DNA from: Pseudomonas frederiksbergensis
GTDB taxonomy: Bacteria; Pseudomonadota; Gammaproteobacteria; Pseudomonadales; Pseudomonadaceae
Length of the DNA stretch: 64,000 nt
Direction of reading: 5' to 3'
NCBI RefSeq assembly: GCF_900105495.1
Contig: NZ_FNTF01000002.1
Span: 843,501 to 907,500, forward strand
Shown: positions 53,962 through 62,674 of the stretch, in pieces
Layout: each line of letters opens with the position of its first letter
Position numbering within the stretch: position 1 is the first letter of the stretch
Position numbers and translations under genes: made by a program
The notes under the pieces: generated by a model
Database searches by the model: none
What the model saw: only the letters and a program-made list of their open reading frames with translations
Told to the model about the DNA's origin: nothing

Positions 53962-54009
53962 CAGCTCGCACTCATCATGTTCCCTCGCCATCCGATCAGT
54001 CGAATCCAT

Positions 54010-54149
54010 CGCCTCTACGAAGACGAAGGCTACGAACCCCTGGCCCGCGTCGACGGCACCGGCCCGCTGAAAAAAATCCGCTACTACCACAACTTCCAAG
54101 CCAATGGGGCAAGATTAACTTGGAGCAGGGTGCAGTCCTCCATAGCGAC
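54010..54149 (+). pseudogene. Remnant: Rhs core fragment joined to a fragment of the ComJ-like immunity gene
   Basis: Bases 54010-54094 repeat the rhs core at about 52676-52760 (LYEDEGYEPLARVDGTGPL, then KKIRYYHN) nearly without change. Bases 54097-54149 then repeat 53504-53556 of the immunity gene (GCCAATGGGGCAA and AACTTGGAGCAGGGTGC) with a few differences. Neither part is complete and the join destroys both frames. It is best read as the scar of a past tip exchange or deletion between duplicated Rhs-tip/immunity units. Confidence 0.8.
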
Positions 54150-54163
54150 GTTTAAAACGTTTA

Positions 54164-54490
54164 AAGGTTACTTCCTGCAAGCTACAACACCTTGCGCCAT
54201 TGCCTACGGCTACGCCAGAATCCGCCGGCTTGTGCGCCTTGGGGGCGGTCGGTAACTTGGTTCCTGTCACTGCCCATCAGTGATCGGGTTTAGTCGCTCG
54301 CTGGTAATTGAAGATGCACAAGCTTCTGTCAGACAGGTATTTCCTACCTGCATTTGATGGTGGCTGTGCGTAGGGCACCTTCGGGTGCGCCGGCTTCTTC
54401 AATTCCCCGGTCCGACTAACCTGCGTACAGCTGCCACCCCTTCGTTTAGTCGGCGAAGTGTTGTCAGCATCACTCAAGGAATTGAAGATC
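54164..54490 (+). ncRNA. Structured leader of the DUF6124 gene, copy B (unrecognised RNA motif)
   Basis: Counterpart of 16634-16954. Helices: TCACTG/CAGTGA at 54267-54283; CAGGTA/TACCTG at 54334-54350; GCTGTGCGTAGG (54363-54374) with CCTGCGTACAGC (54420-54431), twelve pairs including two G-U; GCACC-UUCG-GGTGC at 54375-54388; CCGG (54390-54393) with CCGG (54407-54410). TTTAGTCG octamers at 54289 and 54445 flank CGACTAA (54413-54419). Compared with copy A, three helices show full two-sided changes: C-G to U-A, G-C to A-U and A-U to G-C. The long helix keeps pairing by wobble changes. Confidence 0.6.
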
Positions 54491-54886
54491 ATGTTCAAGG
54501 TTACTCCCAACCCACCCGACACCGACCCGGTCTCTCCCTACGAAAGCCCCGATTCAAACAAACTCAACGAAGCCGCCGAGCGCGCCCTCGACCATCACTT
54601 CCCGCCAGCCGCCCCCAAACCACCCAAACGCAACGGCCAGCTCTTCAGCGTCAGTCCGGGCATCAACCCTGAAACCCTTCTCGCCAATGCCTCGGAAGAT
54701 TTGCTGTCCATCAGCGCCATCGCCGCCAACCTCGCCGACGATGTGGACGGCTCACGCCGCTCCGTAGCCCTGGCGCTCAGCCGAATGGCCGACGGTGTGC
54801 ATTTGTTGGTGGAGCGAATGCTGGATCATCTGAATGACCCCGAGATAGCGGCGAATTTCGCCAAGCAACAAAGCCGCGTCATCTAA
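54491..54886 (+). CDS. DUF6124-type small protein, copy B
   Basis: A 131-residue protein from the ATG at 54491 (MFKVTPNPPDTDPVSPYESPD). The open frame back to 54458 is leader. It is the same length as copy A at 16955, with identical long stretches (NGQLFSVSPGINPETLLANA, EDLLSISAIAANLADDVDGS and more). Differences sit mainly at residues 10-45 and at the C-terminus (NFAKQQSRVI against ILAKQQSRTC). AAGGAATTG before the ATG gives a ribosome site. Function is unknown. It ends at a bidirectional terminator shared with the hup gene. Confidence 0.85.
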   Translation: MFKVTPNPPDTDPVSPYESPDSNKLNEAAERALDHHFPPAAPKPPKRNGQLFSVSPGINPETLLANASEDLLSISAIAANLADDVDGSRRSVALALSRMADGVHLLVERMLDHLNDPEIAANFAKQQSRVI

Positions 54887-54898
54887 TCCGCCACCCCA

Positions 54899-54941
54899 TA
54901 AAAAAATGGGCACCCAACCTGGTTGGCGTGCCCATTTTTTA
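54899..54941. terminator. Bidirectional terminator between DUF6124 copy B and hup
   Basis: ATGGGCAC (54906-54913) pairs with GTGCCCAT (54928-54935), with an inner CCAA/TTGG extension and A and T runs outside. It can serve both converging genes. Confidence 0.9.
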
Positions 54942-54977
54942 TTCCCGCTCACCCGCTACGCGGGAAGTCGGTGCGTG

Positions 54978-55253
54978 TTACGGATTAACGCTGTCTTTCA
55001 ACGACTTGCCTGGCTTGAACGCAACAGTGTTGCTGGCCTTGATTTTGACGGGCTCACCGGTTTGCGGGTTTTTGCCGGTGCGGGCACCGCGATGGCGTTG
55101 CAGGAAGGTGCCGAAGCCCACCAGCGTGACGCTGTCCTTGCGGTGCAGAGCGCCGGTGATTTCTTCGAGAACGGCGTTGAGAACGCGGTTGGCCTGCTCT
55201 TTGGTGAGGTCTGCTTTTTCAGCAATTGCAGCGGCGAGTTCTGGTTTACGCAT
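54978..55253 (-). CDS. hup: HU-family DNA-binding protein
   Basis: A 91-residue HU/IHF-family protein: MRKPELAAAIAEKADLTKEQ, then NRVLNAVLEEITGAL, VTLVGFGTFLQRHRGARTGK, and NPQTGEPVKIKASNTVAFKPGK with the Arg-Asn-Pro-type intercalating arm (GKNPQTGE). It binds DNA as a dimer in nucleoid organisation. It corresponds by position to the HU-like gene next to the rubredoxin reductase in P. aeruginosa (PA5348, as I recall). It is monocistronic, converging on DUF6124 copy B. Confidence 0.95.
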   Translation of the reverse strand: MRKPELAAAIAEKADLTKEQANRVLNAVLEEITGALHRKDSVTLVGFGTFLQRHRGARTGKNPQTGEPVKIKASNTVAFKPGKSLKDSVNP

Positions 55254-55445
55254 TAGTGAAGCCCCTTTGACGGTTTTTTGTTGTTATGTCCGTGCTGTTC
55301 TCGTTGGAACAGCGCCCAAAGCGCCGCAGGTGCTCTACTCTGCGGCAGACGGGAGTGAGGATGGCACGCAGTGAAGAGCCGCGCCAGTCTCGGCGCGACC
55401 TTTGTAAGGGCAAAAGAGGGGTGATTCCGACAGAACGACCGGTAT

Positions 55446-56594
55446 TTACGCCAGCAGTGCCGGAAGCTCTTTGTTCAGGGCCAGTTTTTCCATCACCGCC
55501 GCGCCTGTCAGGGCATAACCCAGCAGTTTGCCGCTGGCATCGCGGCACAAGACCTTGATGTCCGCGCCCTGCCCTTCGACTGTCCAGACGCCCTCTAAAC
55601 CCCGTGGTGGCGGTGAAACCACCAATGGGCAGACCGGCGTTTTGACGGTGATGGGCATCGGTCCATAGCTCACCGCCGTCGGGTTTCCGGCGAGGGTCTG
55701 GGCCAGCGCTCTCGCACAGCTCATGAGGGGCATGACGTACAACAGATTCAGCCCATCGACCTCGGCGCAGTCGCCCAAGGCATAGATATTGGCGTGAGAG
55801 GTTTTCAGCTGGCGATCGACCACCACACCGCGATTGACCTGCACACCGGCCGCAGCCGCCAGATCGATGCGCGGGCGCAGGCCAATGGCCGACACCACCA
55901 CATCGCAAGGGATCACCTGGCCATCGGACAGATGTGCTTCCAGTCCATCTTCAACACGCTGCAAACGATTGAGCACCGGCCCGAGGTGGAAACGTGCGCC
56001 CAGACTTTCCAGCCCGGCCTGGACCGCAGCGGCCGCTGCCGGGTGCAACAAAGTCGGCATGACCTGCTCGCACGGTGCAACCAGTTGCACCTCGTAGCCG
56101 CCAAGGATCAGGTCGTTGGCGAATTCGCAGCCGATCAGGCCAGCACCGAGCAGCAACACCCGACGTTTGCCGGCCGCCGCGGCACGAAAGCGTGCGTAGT
56201 CTTCCAGGTCGTTGATCGGGAAGACTGCGTCCGCCGCGTCGCCTTCGATCGGCACCCGCACGGTTTCCGCGCCCCAGGCGAGGATTAGGTCACGGTAAAA
56301 CACCGCTTCCTCCCCGATCCACAGACGCTTGTGGCCAGGATCGATGCCGCTGATGCGCGTGTGCGTGCGCACTTCGGCCTTCAACTGCTCCGCCATGGCA
56401 CCGGGTTCGGCCATGCTCAGCCCGTCAGCGTCTTTGTTTTTGCCGAAACCGGTGGAGAGCATCGGCTTGGAGTAGGAGCGTCCGTCATCGGCCGTAATCA
56501 GCAGCAGCGGGGTTTCGCCATCGAGTTTGCGAAACTCCCGGGCCAGGTTGTAGCCAGCCAGCCCGGTGCCGACGATCACGACAGGTGCGTTCAT
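55446..56594 (-). CDS. rubB: NADH:rubredoxin reductase (FAD-dependent)
   Basis: A 382-residue flavoprotein from the ATG at 56594 ([20 protein letters not shown]) with a strong GGAGCAAGGA ribosome site. The FAD-binding [11 protein letters not shown] near residue 9-19, a second dinucleotide motif [16 protein letters not shown] near 145-160, and [12 protein letters not shown] near 275-287 are the class I pyridine nucleotide-disulfide oxidoreductase marks without the redox cysteine pair. It passes electrons from NADH to rubredoxin, encoded just upstream. The 192-base gap to hup holds the hup promoter. Confidence 0.92.
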   Translation of the reverse strand: MNAPVVIVGTGLAGYNLAREFRKLDGETPLLLITADDGRSYSKPMLSTGFGKNKDADGLSMAEPGAMAEQLKAEVRTHTRISGIDPGHKRLWIGEEAVFYRDLILAWGAETVRVPIEGDAADAVFPINDLEDYARFRAAAAGKRRVLLLGAGLIGCEFANDLILGGYEVQLVAPCEQVMPTLLHPAAAAAVQAGLESLGARFHLGPVLNRLQRVEDGLEAHLSDGQVIPCDVVVSAIGLRPRIDLAAAAGVQVNRGVVVDRQLKTSHANIYALGDCAEVDGLNLLYVMPLMSCARALAQTLAGNPTAVSYGPMPITVKTPVCPLVVSPPPRGLEGVWTVEGQGADIKVLCRDASGKLLGYALTGAAVMEKLALNKELPALLA

Positions 56595-56614
56595 TCCTTG
56601 CTCCTCTAAAAGTC

Positions 56615-56782
56615 TTAGTTGATTTCGATCATTTCGAAATCCATCTTGCCTACGCCGCAGTCCGGGCATAGCCAGTCTTCCGGCACGTCCTGCCATTGGG
56701 TGCCCGGCGCAATGCCGTCATCCGGCCAGCCGTCGGCTTCGTTGTAAATCAGGCCGCAGACCACACATTGCCACTTTTTCAT
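56615..56782 (-). CDS. rubA: Rubredoxin
   Basis: A 55-residue protein: [20 protein letters not shown], then [10 protein letters not shown] and [18 protein letters not shown]. The two CxxC iron-binding pairs (CVVC at 6-9 and CPDC at 39-42) and the [12 protein letters not shown] loop are diagnostic. It carries one electron at a time from rubredoxin reductase to acceptors such as alkane hydroxylase or oxidative-stress enzymes. It lies 20 bases upstream of rubB in the same operon. P. aeruginosa has two rubredoxin genes here; only one is seen in this window. Confidence 0.95.
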   Translation of the reverse strand: MKKWQCVVCGLIYNEADGWPDDGIAPGTQWQDVPEDWLCPDCGVGKMDFEMIEIN

Positions 56783-56982
56783 TCACGTACATCCTCAGGA
56801 TTCAGGCTTTTGCCGGCGCGAACGGTCGATGGTTGGAGCGCTGCCGTCCGGCTCAGGGCGTTTTGTACTGATCGGGCCCGGCAGATGCAAGCCTGTTCGA
56901 CGCAATGGCCGGCCGGATCAATCAAAATCGCAGGCTGACATGGTAAGCTCGCCGCCTCATTTGCTGCCAATAATGACTCACT

Positions 56983-57546
56983 GTGCCGCACTCAAAATCC
57001 CCCGCCGTGACCCCGCTTTGGCTCCCTCGAAGCCAACTCGCGCCCCTCCCCGACACGTCTACCCTCGACTGGTTGTTCGACGAAGGCTCTTTGACCCGAC
57101 GGCTGATCCGTCTGTCGAATGACGGCTTCAGCGTCACGCCACTCTTCGAAGGCTGGCAACCGCTGCGCGGCGACGAATGCGCCGCGCTGGACCTGGCCGA
57201 AGGCAGCGAAGGCTGGGTGCGCGAGGTGTATCTGCGCGGCCACGGCGAAGCCTGGGTGTTTGCCCGCAGCGTGGCGGCGCGCAGTGCGTTGCAGGGCGAC
57301 GGTCTGCACATGGACGAATTGGGCAGCCGCTCCCTAGGCGAATTGCTGTTTTGCGATCAGGCATTTCAACGCCGCGCCATTGAGGTTTGTCACTATCCTC
57401 AGGAGTGGCTGCCGATGGAGTCCCGGGCACCTGAACTGTGGGGCCGCCGTTCGCGTTTCGACCGCGGCGCCTTGAGCGTGCTGGTGGCCGAAATTTTCTT
57501 GCCGACCTTGTGGAACGCCACCCGCGCCCATCCGGAGAATTGCTGA
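56983..57546 (+). CDS. ubiC: Chorismate pyruvate-lyase UbiC
   Basis: A 187-residue enzyme starting at a GTG ([20 protein letters not shown]). It makes 4-hydroxybenzoate from chorismate, the first step of ubiquinone synthesis. Family features: [43 protein letters not shown], and [23 protein letters not shown] near the end. It overlaps ubiA by one base (TGATG). The 200 bases upstream, between it and rubA, hold both promoters and no gene. Confidence 0.95.
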   Translation: MPHSKSPAVTPLWLPRSQLAPLPDTSTLDWLFDEGSLTRRLIRLSNDGFSVTPLFEGWQPLRGDECAALDLAEGSEGWVREVYLRGHGEAWVFARSVAARSALQGDGLHMDELGSRSLGELLFCDQAFQRRAIEVCHYPQEWLPMESRAPELWGRRSRFDRGALSVLVAEIFLPTLWNATRAHPENC

Positions 57547-58436
57547 TGTACCAAAGCCTGCTCAAGTCCCTGAATCGCTTGAATCCACGGGCCTGGGATT
57601 TCATTCAGCTGACCCGTATGGACAAACCGATCGGCATTTATCTGCTGCTGTGGCCGACGCTGTGGGCGCTGTGGATTGCTGGTAAAGGTTCGCCGTCGCT
57701 GGCCAATATCGTGATTTTCGTCCTGGGCGTGGTGCTGACCCGCGCTGGCGGTTGCGTGATCAATGACTGGGCGGATCGCAAGGTCGACGGCTACGTGAAA
57801 CGCACCGAACAGCGGCCCTTGGTGAGCGGCAAGATCAGCTCCAAAGAAGCGCTGGTGTTCTTCGCGCTGCTGATGGGCGTGAGTTTCCTGCTGGTGTTGT
57901 GCACCAATGCGGCAACGGTCTGGCTGTCGTTCGGCGGTTTGGCACTGGCCCTCACTTACCCGTTCATGAAGCGCTACACCTATTACCCGCAAGTGGTGCT
58001 GGGCGCCGCGTTTTCCTGGGGTATGCCGATGGCATTCACCGCCGAAACCGGTGAACTGCCGGCGGCGGCGTGGTTGCTGTGGATCGCCAACCTGCTGTGG
58101 ACAGTGGGCTACGACACTTATTACGCGATGACTGACCGTGACGACGACTTGAAGATCGGCGTGAAATCCACGGCAATTCTGTTTGGCGAAGCGGATCGAG
58201 TGATCATCCTGATTCTGCAGGGGCTGGCGCTGGGTTGCCTGCTGCTGGCCGGGTCGAAATTCGAGCTCGGTGGCTGGTTCCACTTGGGATTGCTGGCGGC
58301 GGCGGGCTGTTTTGCGTGGGAGTTCTGGTACACCCGTGGCAAGGACCGGATGCGTTGCTTCAAGGCGTTTCTGCACAACCATTGGGCGGGGTTGGCGATT
58401 TTTGTCGGGATCGTACTGGATTACGCGCTGCGTTGA
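57546..58436 (+). CDS. ubiA: 4-hydroxybenzoate octaprenyltransferase UbiA
   Basis: A 296-residue integral membrane prenyltransferase. The two aspartate-rich motifs are intact: [20 protein letters not shown] (about residues 75-95) and [16 protein letters not shown] (about 195-210). [20 protein letters not shown] opens the membrane domain, and some eight hydrophobic segments follow. It attaches the polyprenyl tail to 4-hydroxybenzoate. It forms an operon with ubiC. Confidence 0.96.
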   Translation: MYQSLLKSLNRLNPRAWDFIQLTRMDKPIGIYLLLWPTLWALWIAGKGSPSLANIVIFVLGVVLTRAGGCVINDWADRKVDGYVKRTEQRPLVSGKISSKEALVFFALLMGVSFLLVLCTNAATVWLSFGGLALALTYPFMKRYTYYPQVVLGAAFSWGMPMAFTAETGELPAAAWLLWIANLLWTVGYDTYYAMTDRDDDLKIGVKSTAILFGEADRVIILILQGLALGCLLLAGSKFELGGWFHLGLLAAAGCFAWEFWYTRGKDRMRCFKAFLHNHWAGLAIFVGIVLDYALR

Positions 58437-58450
58437 TGGACACGCTTTTA

Positions 58451-58583
58451 TGTAGCAGCTGGCGCAGCCTGCGTCCGGCTGCGCAGCAGTCGTAAATCCT
58501 GAGTACGCGGTTCATCTGATACACCGCGTGAGCAGACTTTACGACTGCTACGCAGCCGAACGCAGGCTTCGCCAGCTGCTACA
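58451..58583. repeat. Large interspersed inverted repeat after ubiA
   Basis: TGTAGCAGCTGGCGCAGCCT... on the left is mirrored by ...AGGCTTCGCCAGCTGCTACA on the right. Inner arms GCAGTCGTAAA and TTTACGACTGC enclose a further CGCGG/CCGCG hairpin. This is a Pseudomonas-type REP cluster. Part of it, TTTACGACTGCTACGCAGCC, recurs at 62761. Confidence 0.85.
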
Positions 58584-58586
58584 GGT

Positions 58587-58973
58587 TTACATCTTCGGCC
58601 CTTGGAGGACGTGCCACTTGTCCATTTTCTTGTCGCCGGTCATGTCTCCAGGCTTCTTGTCCTGAACGAAGTAGTACAGCGGCTTGCCGTCGAACGCCCA
58701 CTGCTTCGTGCCATCGTCACGCTCAATAATGGTCCACTTGCCGTCGCCCTTGTCGGCGTCGGTGGCTTTGAGCGGTGGCCAGTTTTCTGCGCACTTGCCG
58801 GTGCACGCCGACTTGCCGCCAGTGTCGTTGTCGAAGGTGTACAACGTCATGCCCTTGTGGTCGACCAACATGCCGTCTTTAACCATGCCCGGGTCTGCGG
58901 CGAAGGCCATTGTCGGCATCATTAGCGCAGCAGTGACCAGCAACGCCTTCCAGGATTGAGCGATGTGCTTCAT
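58587..58973 (-). CDS. Secreted COG4315-type repeat protein
   Basis: A 128-residue protein with a clear signal peptide (LLVTAALMMPTMAFA, cut before ADPG). The mature part carries two units of the secreted-repeat motif: GMTLYTFDNDTGGKSACTGK with CAENWPPL, then KQWAFDGKPLYYFVQDKKPG with a WHVLQ end. The pattern is that of predicted lipoproteins of COG4315. Here there is no lipobox, so it is probably soluble in the periplasm. The role is unknown. It diverges from phoB, and its promoter lies in 58974-59054. Confidence 0.85.
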   Translation of the reverse strand: MKHIAQSWKALLVTAALMMPTMAFAADPGMVKDGMLVDHKGMTLYTFDNDTGGKSACTGKCAENWPPLKATDADKGDGKWTIIERDDGTKQWAFDGKPLYYFVQDKKPGDMTGDKKMDKWHVLQGPKM

Positions 58974-59054
58974 GGAAACCTTCCTTTTGTGGTTGTCAGG
59001 ATTCGGACTTAGAGCTTAGTTCAGGATCATGACAATCGCCGGACGACTAAAATA

Positions 59055-59072
59055 CTGTCACACGACTGCAAT
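59055..59072 (+). promoter_or_regulatory. Pho box upstream of phoB
   Basis: CTGTCAC-ACGA-CTGCAAT fits the PhoB box (CTGTCAT-N4-CTGTCAT) with three mismatches. It lies 54 bases before the phoB start and supports the usual autoregulation by PhoB under phosphate starvation. Confidence 0.75.
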
Positions 59073-59125
59073 AATTCCGTTATCTAATGCGGCGCAAGAC
59101 AGTTAAATGACAAGAGGATTAAGGC

Positions 59126-59815
59126 ATGGTTGGCAGGAGCATTCTGATCGTCGACGACGAAGCGCCCATTCGCGAAATGATCGCCGTTGCGTTGGAAATG
59201 GCCGGCTATGACTGCATGGAGGCTGAGAACTCGCAGCAGGCCCACGCCATCATTGTCGACCGCAAGCCGGACCTGATCCTGCTCGACTGGATGCTGCCCG
59301 GCACGTCCGGCATCGAGCTGGCCCGACGCCTCAAGCGCGATGAGCTGACCGGGGACATCCCGATCATCATGCTCACCGCCAAGGGCGAAGAGGACAACAA
59401 GATCCAGGGCCTGGAGGTCGGCGCCGATGACTACATCACCAAACCTTTTTCCCCACGTGAGCTGGTTGCGCGCCTGAAGGCCGTCCTGCGCCGTGCCGGG
59501 CCAACCGATGGCGAGACGCCGATCGAAGTTGGCGGCCTGCTGCTGGACCCGATCAGCCACCGCGTGACCATCGACGGCAAACCCGCCGAGATGGGCCCCA
59601 CCGAATACCGCCTGCTGCAATTTTTCATGACCCACCAGGAACGTGCCTACACCCGCGGCCAGTTGCTGGACCAGGTCTGGGGTGGCAACGTTTATGTCGA
59701 AGAGCGCACCGTCGACGTGCACATCCGCCGCCTGCGCAAAGCCCTGGGTGATGCTTACGAAAATCTGGTACAAACCGTGCGCGGCACCGGTTACCGGTTC
59801 TCCACAAAGGCCTGA
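59126..59815 (+). CDS. phoB: Phosphate-regulon response regulator PhoB
   Basis: A 229-residue OmpR-class regulator. The receiver domain has acidic residues Asp10 and Asp11, the phospho-acceptor Asp54 in [13 protein letters not shown], and Lys106 in ITKPFSP. The winged-helix domain has [20 protein letters not shown], then [21 protein letters not shown]. It activates phosphate-scavenging genes, including itself through the upstream Pho box. phoR starts 45 bases downstream. Confidence 0.97.
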   Translation: MVGRSILIVDDEAPIREMIAVALEMAGYDCMEAENSQQAHAIIVDRKPDLILLDWMLPGTSGIELARRLKRDELTGDIPIIMLTAKGEEDNKIQGLEVGADDYITKPFSPRELVARLKAVLRRAGPTDGETPIEVGGLLLDPISHRVTIDGKPAEMGPTEYRLLQFFMTHQERAYTRGQLLDQVWGGNVYVEERTVDVHIRRLRKALGDAYENLVQTVRGTGYRFSTKA

Positions 59816-59860
59816 TCCGGATCTATCCCGCTCGACAAGCTGACAAGGACGCGCGTTCAA

Positions 59861-61183
59861 GTGAACCAAAACTGGCATGGCACCCTGATCCGCCACATGC
59901 TTTTGCTGGTGACCGGTTGCCTGGTGATCGGCCTGATTACCGGCTATTACGGCTGGAGCCTCGCCGCGGGCCTGGGTCTTTACCTGGCCTGGACCCTCAA
60001 GCAACTGCTGCGTCTGCACGAATGGCTGCGCCTGCACAAACCCGATGAAGCACCGCCCGATGGGTATGGCCTGTGGGGCGAAGTGTTCGACAGCATCTAT
60101 CACCTGCAACGCCGCGATCAGCGTGTGCGCGGGCGCCTGCAAGCGGTGATCGATCGGGTCCAGGAATCGACTGCCGCGCTGAAAGACGCGGTGATCATGC
60201 TCGACAGCGATGGCAACCTGGAATGGTGGAACCGCGCCGCCGAAACCCTGCTCGGCCTCAAGACCCCGCAAGACAGCGGCCAACCGGTAACCAACCTCGT
60301 GCGTCATCCGCGCTTCAAGGAATACTTCGAGCAGGACAGCTACGCCGAGCCGCTGGAAATCCCTTCACCGATCAATGATCGCCTGCGCATTCAGCTGTAC
60401 ATCACCCGCTACGGCAACAACGAACACTTGATGCTGGTGCGCGACGTGACGCGCATCCATCAACTGGAACAGATGCGCAAAGACTTTATCGCCAACGTCT
60501 CCCATGAACTGCGCACGCCGTTGACGGTGATCTGCGGTTATCTGGAAACCCTGCTCGACAACGTCGAGGACGTGAACCCGCGCTGGTCCCGTGCCCTGCA
60601 ACAAATGCAGCAGCAAGGCGGGCGCATGCAGACGTTGCTTAACGATTTGCTGCTGTTGGCCAAACTGGAAGCCACCGATTACCCCTCGGACAACCAGCCG
60701 GTGGCCATCGACGGCTTGCTGCAATCGATCAAGAGCGACGCTCAGCAACTGTCCGCCCAGCGCAATCAGAAGATCACCCTGGAAGCCGACCCGACGATTC
60801 TGCTCAAGGGCAGCGAAGCCGAGTTGCGCAGTGCATTTTCCAATTTGGTGTTCAACGCGGTGAAATACACCCCGGCCGAGGGCAACATCCGTATTCGCTG
60901 GTGGGGGGATGAGCAAGGCGCACACCTGAGCGTGCAGGACTCGGGCATCGGCATCGACAGCAAACACCTGCCGCGCCTGACCGAACGCTTCTACCGCGTC
61001 GATTCCAGCCGCAACTCCAACACCGGCGGCACGGGGCTGGGGCTGGCGATCGTCAAACACGTGCTGCTGCGCCACCGCGCGCGGATGGAAATCAGCAGTG
61101 TGCCGGGCCACGGCAGCACGTTTACCTGCCATTTTGCGCCGGCCCAGGTCACCAAATCCCGGGTCATCAGCACCACCGACTGA
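59861..61183 (+). CDS. phoR: Phosphate-regulon sensor histidine kinase PhoR
   Basis: A 440-residue kinase starting at a GTG. Two N-terminal membrane segments (about 12-30 and 32-50) leave almost no periplasmic loop, as in PhoR. A PAS domain follows (about 95-200), then the H box FIANVSHELRTPLTV with His215, and the ATPase domain with NLVFNAVKYTP (N box), DSGIGID and GTGLGLAIVKH. It phosphorylates PhoB when phosphate is low, under control of PhoU and Pst, which lie outside this window. Confidence 0.97.
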   Translation: MNQNWHGTLIRHMLLLVTGCLVIGLITGYYGWSLAAGLGLYLAWTLKQLLRLHEWLRLHKPDEAPPDGYGLWGEVFDSIYHLQRRDQRVRGRLQAVIDRVQESTAALKDAVIMLDSDGNLEWWNRAAETLLGLKTPQDSGQPVTNLVRHPRFKEYFEQDSYAEPLEIPSPINDRLRIQLYITRYGNNEHLMLVRDVTRIHQLEQMRKDFIANVSHELRTPLTVICGYLETLLDNVEDVNPRWSRALQQMQQQGGRMQTLLNDLLLLAKLEATDYPSDNQPVAIDGLLQSIKSDAQQLSAQRNQKITLEADPTILLKGSEAELRSAFSNLVFNAVKYTPAEGNIRIRWWGDEQGAHLSVQDSGIGIDSKHLPRLTERFYRVDSSRNSNTGGTGLGLAIVKHVLLRHRARMEISSVPGHGSTFTCHFAPAQVTKSRVISTTD

Positions 61184-61217
61184 TACCGGCCGGCACGCGC
61201 CACTAGTCAATCACTTG

Positions 61218-61239
61218 GTCAGCCGCTACATTGGCTGAC
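61218..61239. terminator. Weak hairpin after phoR
   Basis: GTCAGCC (61218-61224) pairs with GGCTGAC (61233-61239). Only a short T-poor tail follows, so it may be an attenuating hairpin and not a full terminator. Confidence 0.4.
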
Positions 61240-61306
61240 TTGTGCCTGCCCTTCAGGCGCACTTTTTTCTTTCCTTTCGAATACACGGAACCCGCAAAAC
61301 TCCATC

Positions 61307-62647
61307 ATGGACCCTTCCCCTGGCTTGACCCTTGCGACACTCTTCGCCGATTTCGGCATGATTCTTTTTGCTCTGATCCTGGTTTTGCTCAACGGTTTTT
61401 TCGTTGCCGCCGAATTCGCCATGGTCAAATTGCGCTCGACCCGGGTCGAAGCCATCGCTGAAAAAAACGGCTGGCGCGGACACATCCTGCGCACCGTTCA
61501 CAGTCAGCTCGATGCTTACCTGTCGGCGTGCCAATTGGGTATCACCCTCGCCTCCCTCGGCCTCGGCTGGGTCGGTGAGCCGGCGTTCGCGCACATCCTC
61601 GAACCGATCCTTGAAGCCGTCGGTGTGCAGTCGCCCGAAGTGATCAAAGGCGTATCGTTCTTCGCCGCGTTCTTCGTCATCTCGTACCTGCACATCGTGG
61701 TCGGTGAGCTGGCCCCAAAATCCTGGGCCATCCGCAAACCCGAGCTGCTGTCGCTGTGGACCGCCGTGCCGCTGTACCTGTTCTATTGGGCGATGTACCC
61801 AGCCATTTACCTGCTCAACGCCAGCGCCAACACGATCCTGCGGATCGCCGGCCAAGGCGAACCCGGCCCTCATCACGAGCACCATTACAGCCGTGAAGAA
61901 CTGAAACTGATCCTGCACTCCAGCCGCGGCCAGGACCCGAGCGACCAAGGCATGCGCGTTTTGGCCTCGGCGGTGGAAATGGGCGAGCTGGAAGTGGTCG
62001 ACTGGGCCAATTCCCGGGAAGACCTGGTGACGCTGGAATTCAACGCGCCGCTGAAGGAAATCCTGGCGATGTTCCGTCGCCACAAGTTCAGCCGTTATCC
62101 GGTGTACGACAGCGATCGCCAGGAGTTCGTCGGCCTGCTGCACATCAAGGATCTGTTGCTGGAACTGGCAGCCCTGGACCACATTCCCGAATCGTTCAAC
62201 CTCGCCGAACTGACCCGGCCGCTGGAGCGGGTTTCGCGCCATATGCCGCTGTCGCAGTTGCTGGAACAGTTCCGCAAAGGCGGCTCGCACTTCGCCCTGG
62301 TCGAAGAAGCCGATGGCAACATCATCGGCTACCTGACCATGGAAGACGTGCTGGAAGTGCTGGTCGGCGACATTCAGGACGAACACCGCAAGGCTGAGCG
62401 CGGGATCCTCGCGTACCAGCCGGGCAAACTGCTGGTGCGTGGCGACACGCCGCTGTTCAAGGTCGAGCGCCTGTTGGGCATCGATCTGGACCACATCGAA
62501 GCCGAAACCCTCGCCGGGCTGGTCTACGAAACCCTGAAACGGGTGCCGGAAGAGGAAGAAGTGCTGGAAGTCGAAGGCTTGCGGATCATCATCAAGAAGA
62601 TGAAAGGGCCGAAGATCATTCTGGCCAAGGTGTTGATGCTGGATTGA
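61307..62647 (+). CDS. CNNM/CorC-type membrane protein with CBS pair (hemolysin family)
   Basis: A 446-residue inner-membrane protein. The N-terminal CNNM domain has LNGFFVAAEFAMVKLRSTRV and about four hydrophobic segments, with SYLHIVVGELAPKSWAI between them. A pair of CBS domains follows (about 215-340: FRRHKFSRYPVYDSDRQEFVGLLHIKDL, then HFALVEEADGNIIGYLTMEDVLEVLVGDI). It ends with a CorC_HlyC domain. Relatives take part in magnesium or cobalt resistance; the substrate here is unknown. It lies 123 bases after phoR. Confidence 0.9.
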   Translation: MDPSPGLTLATLFADFGMILFALILVLLNGFFVAAEFAMVKLRSTRVEAIAEKNGWRGHILRTVHSQLDAYLSACQLGITLASLGLGWVGEPAFAHILEPILEAVGVQSPEVIKGVSFFAAFFVISYLHIVVGELAPKSWAIRKPELLSLWTAVPLYLFYWAMYPAIYLLNASANTILRIAGQGEPGPHHEHHYSREELKLILHSSRGQDPSDQGMRVLASAVEMGELEVVDWANSREDLVTLEFNAPLKEILAMFRRHKFSRYPVYDSDRQEFVGLLHIKDLLLELAALDHIPESFNLAELTRPLERVSRHMPLSQLLEQFRKGGSHFALVEEADGNIIGYLTMEDVLEVLVGDIQDEHRKAERGILAYQPGKLLVRGDTPLFKVERLLGIDLDHIEAETLAGLVYETLKRVPEEEEVLEVEGLRIIIKKMKGPKIILAKVLMLD

Positions 62648-62674
62648 GTGCAACACCGGCGGCGAGTGAGCTCT

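Noticed and set aside
53914..54255. 113-codon frame after the Rhs immunity gene
   Set aside because: It is stitched from terminator, Rhs scrap, immunity scrap and leader sequence, so it is a by-product of the remnant and not a gene.
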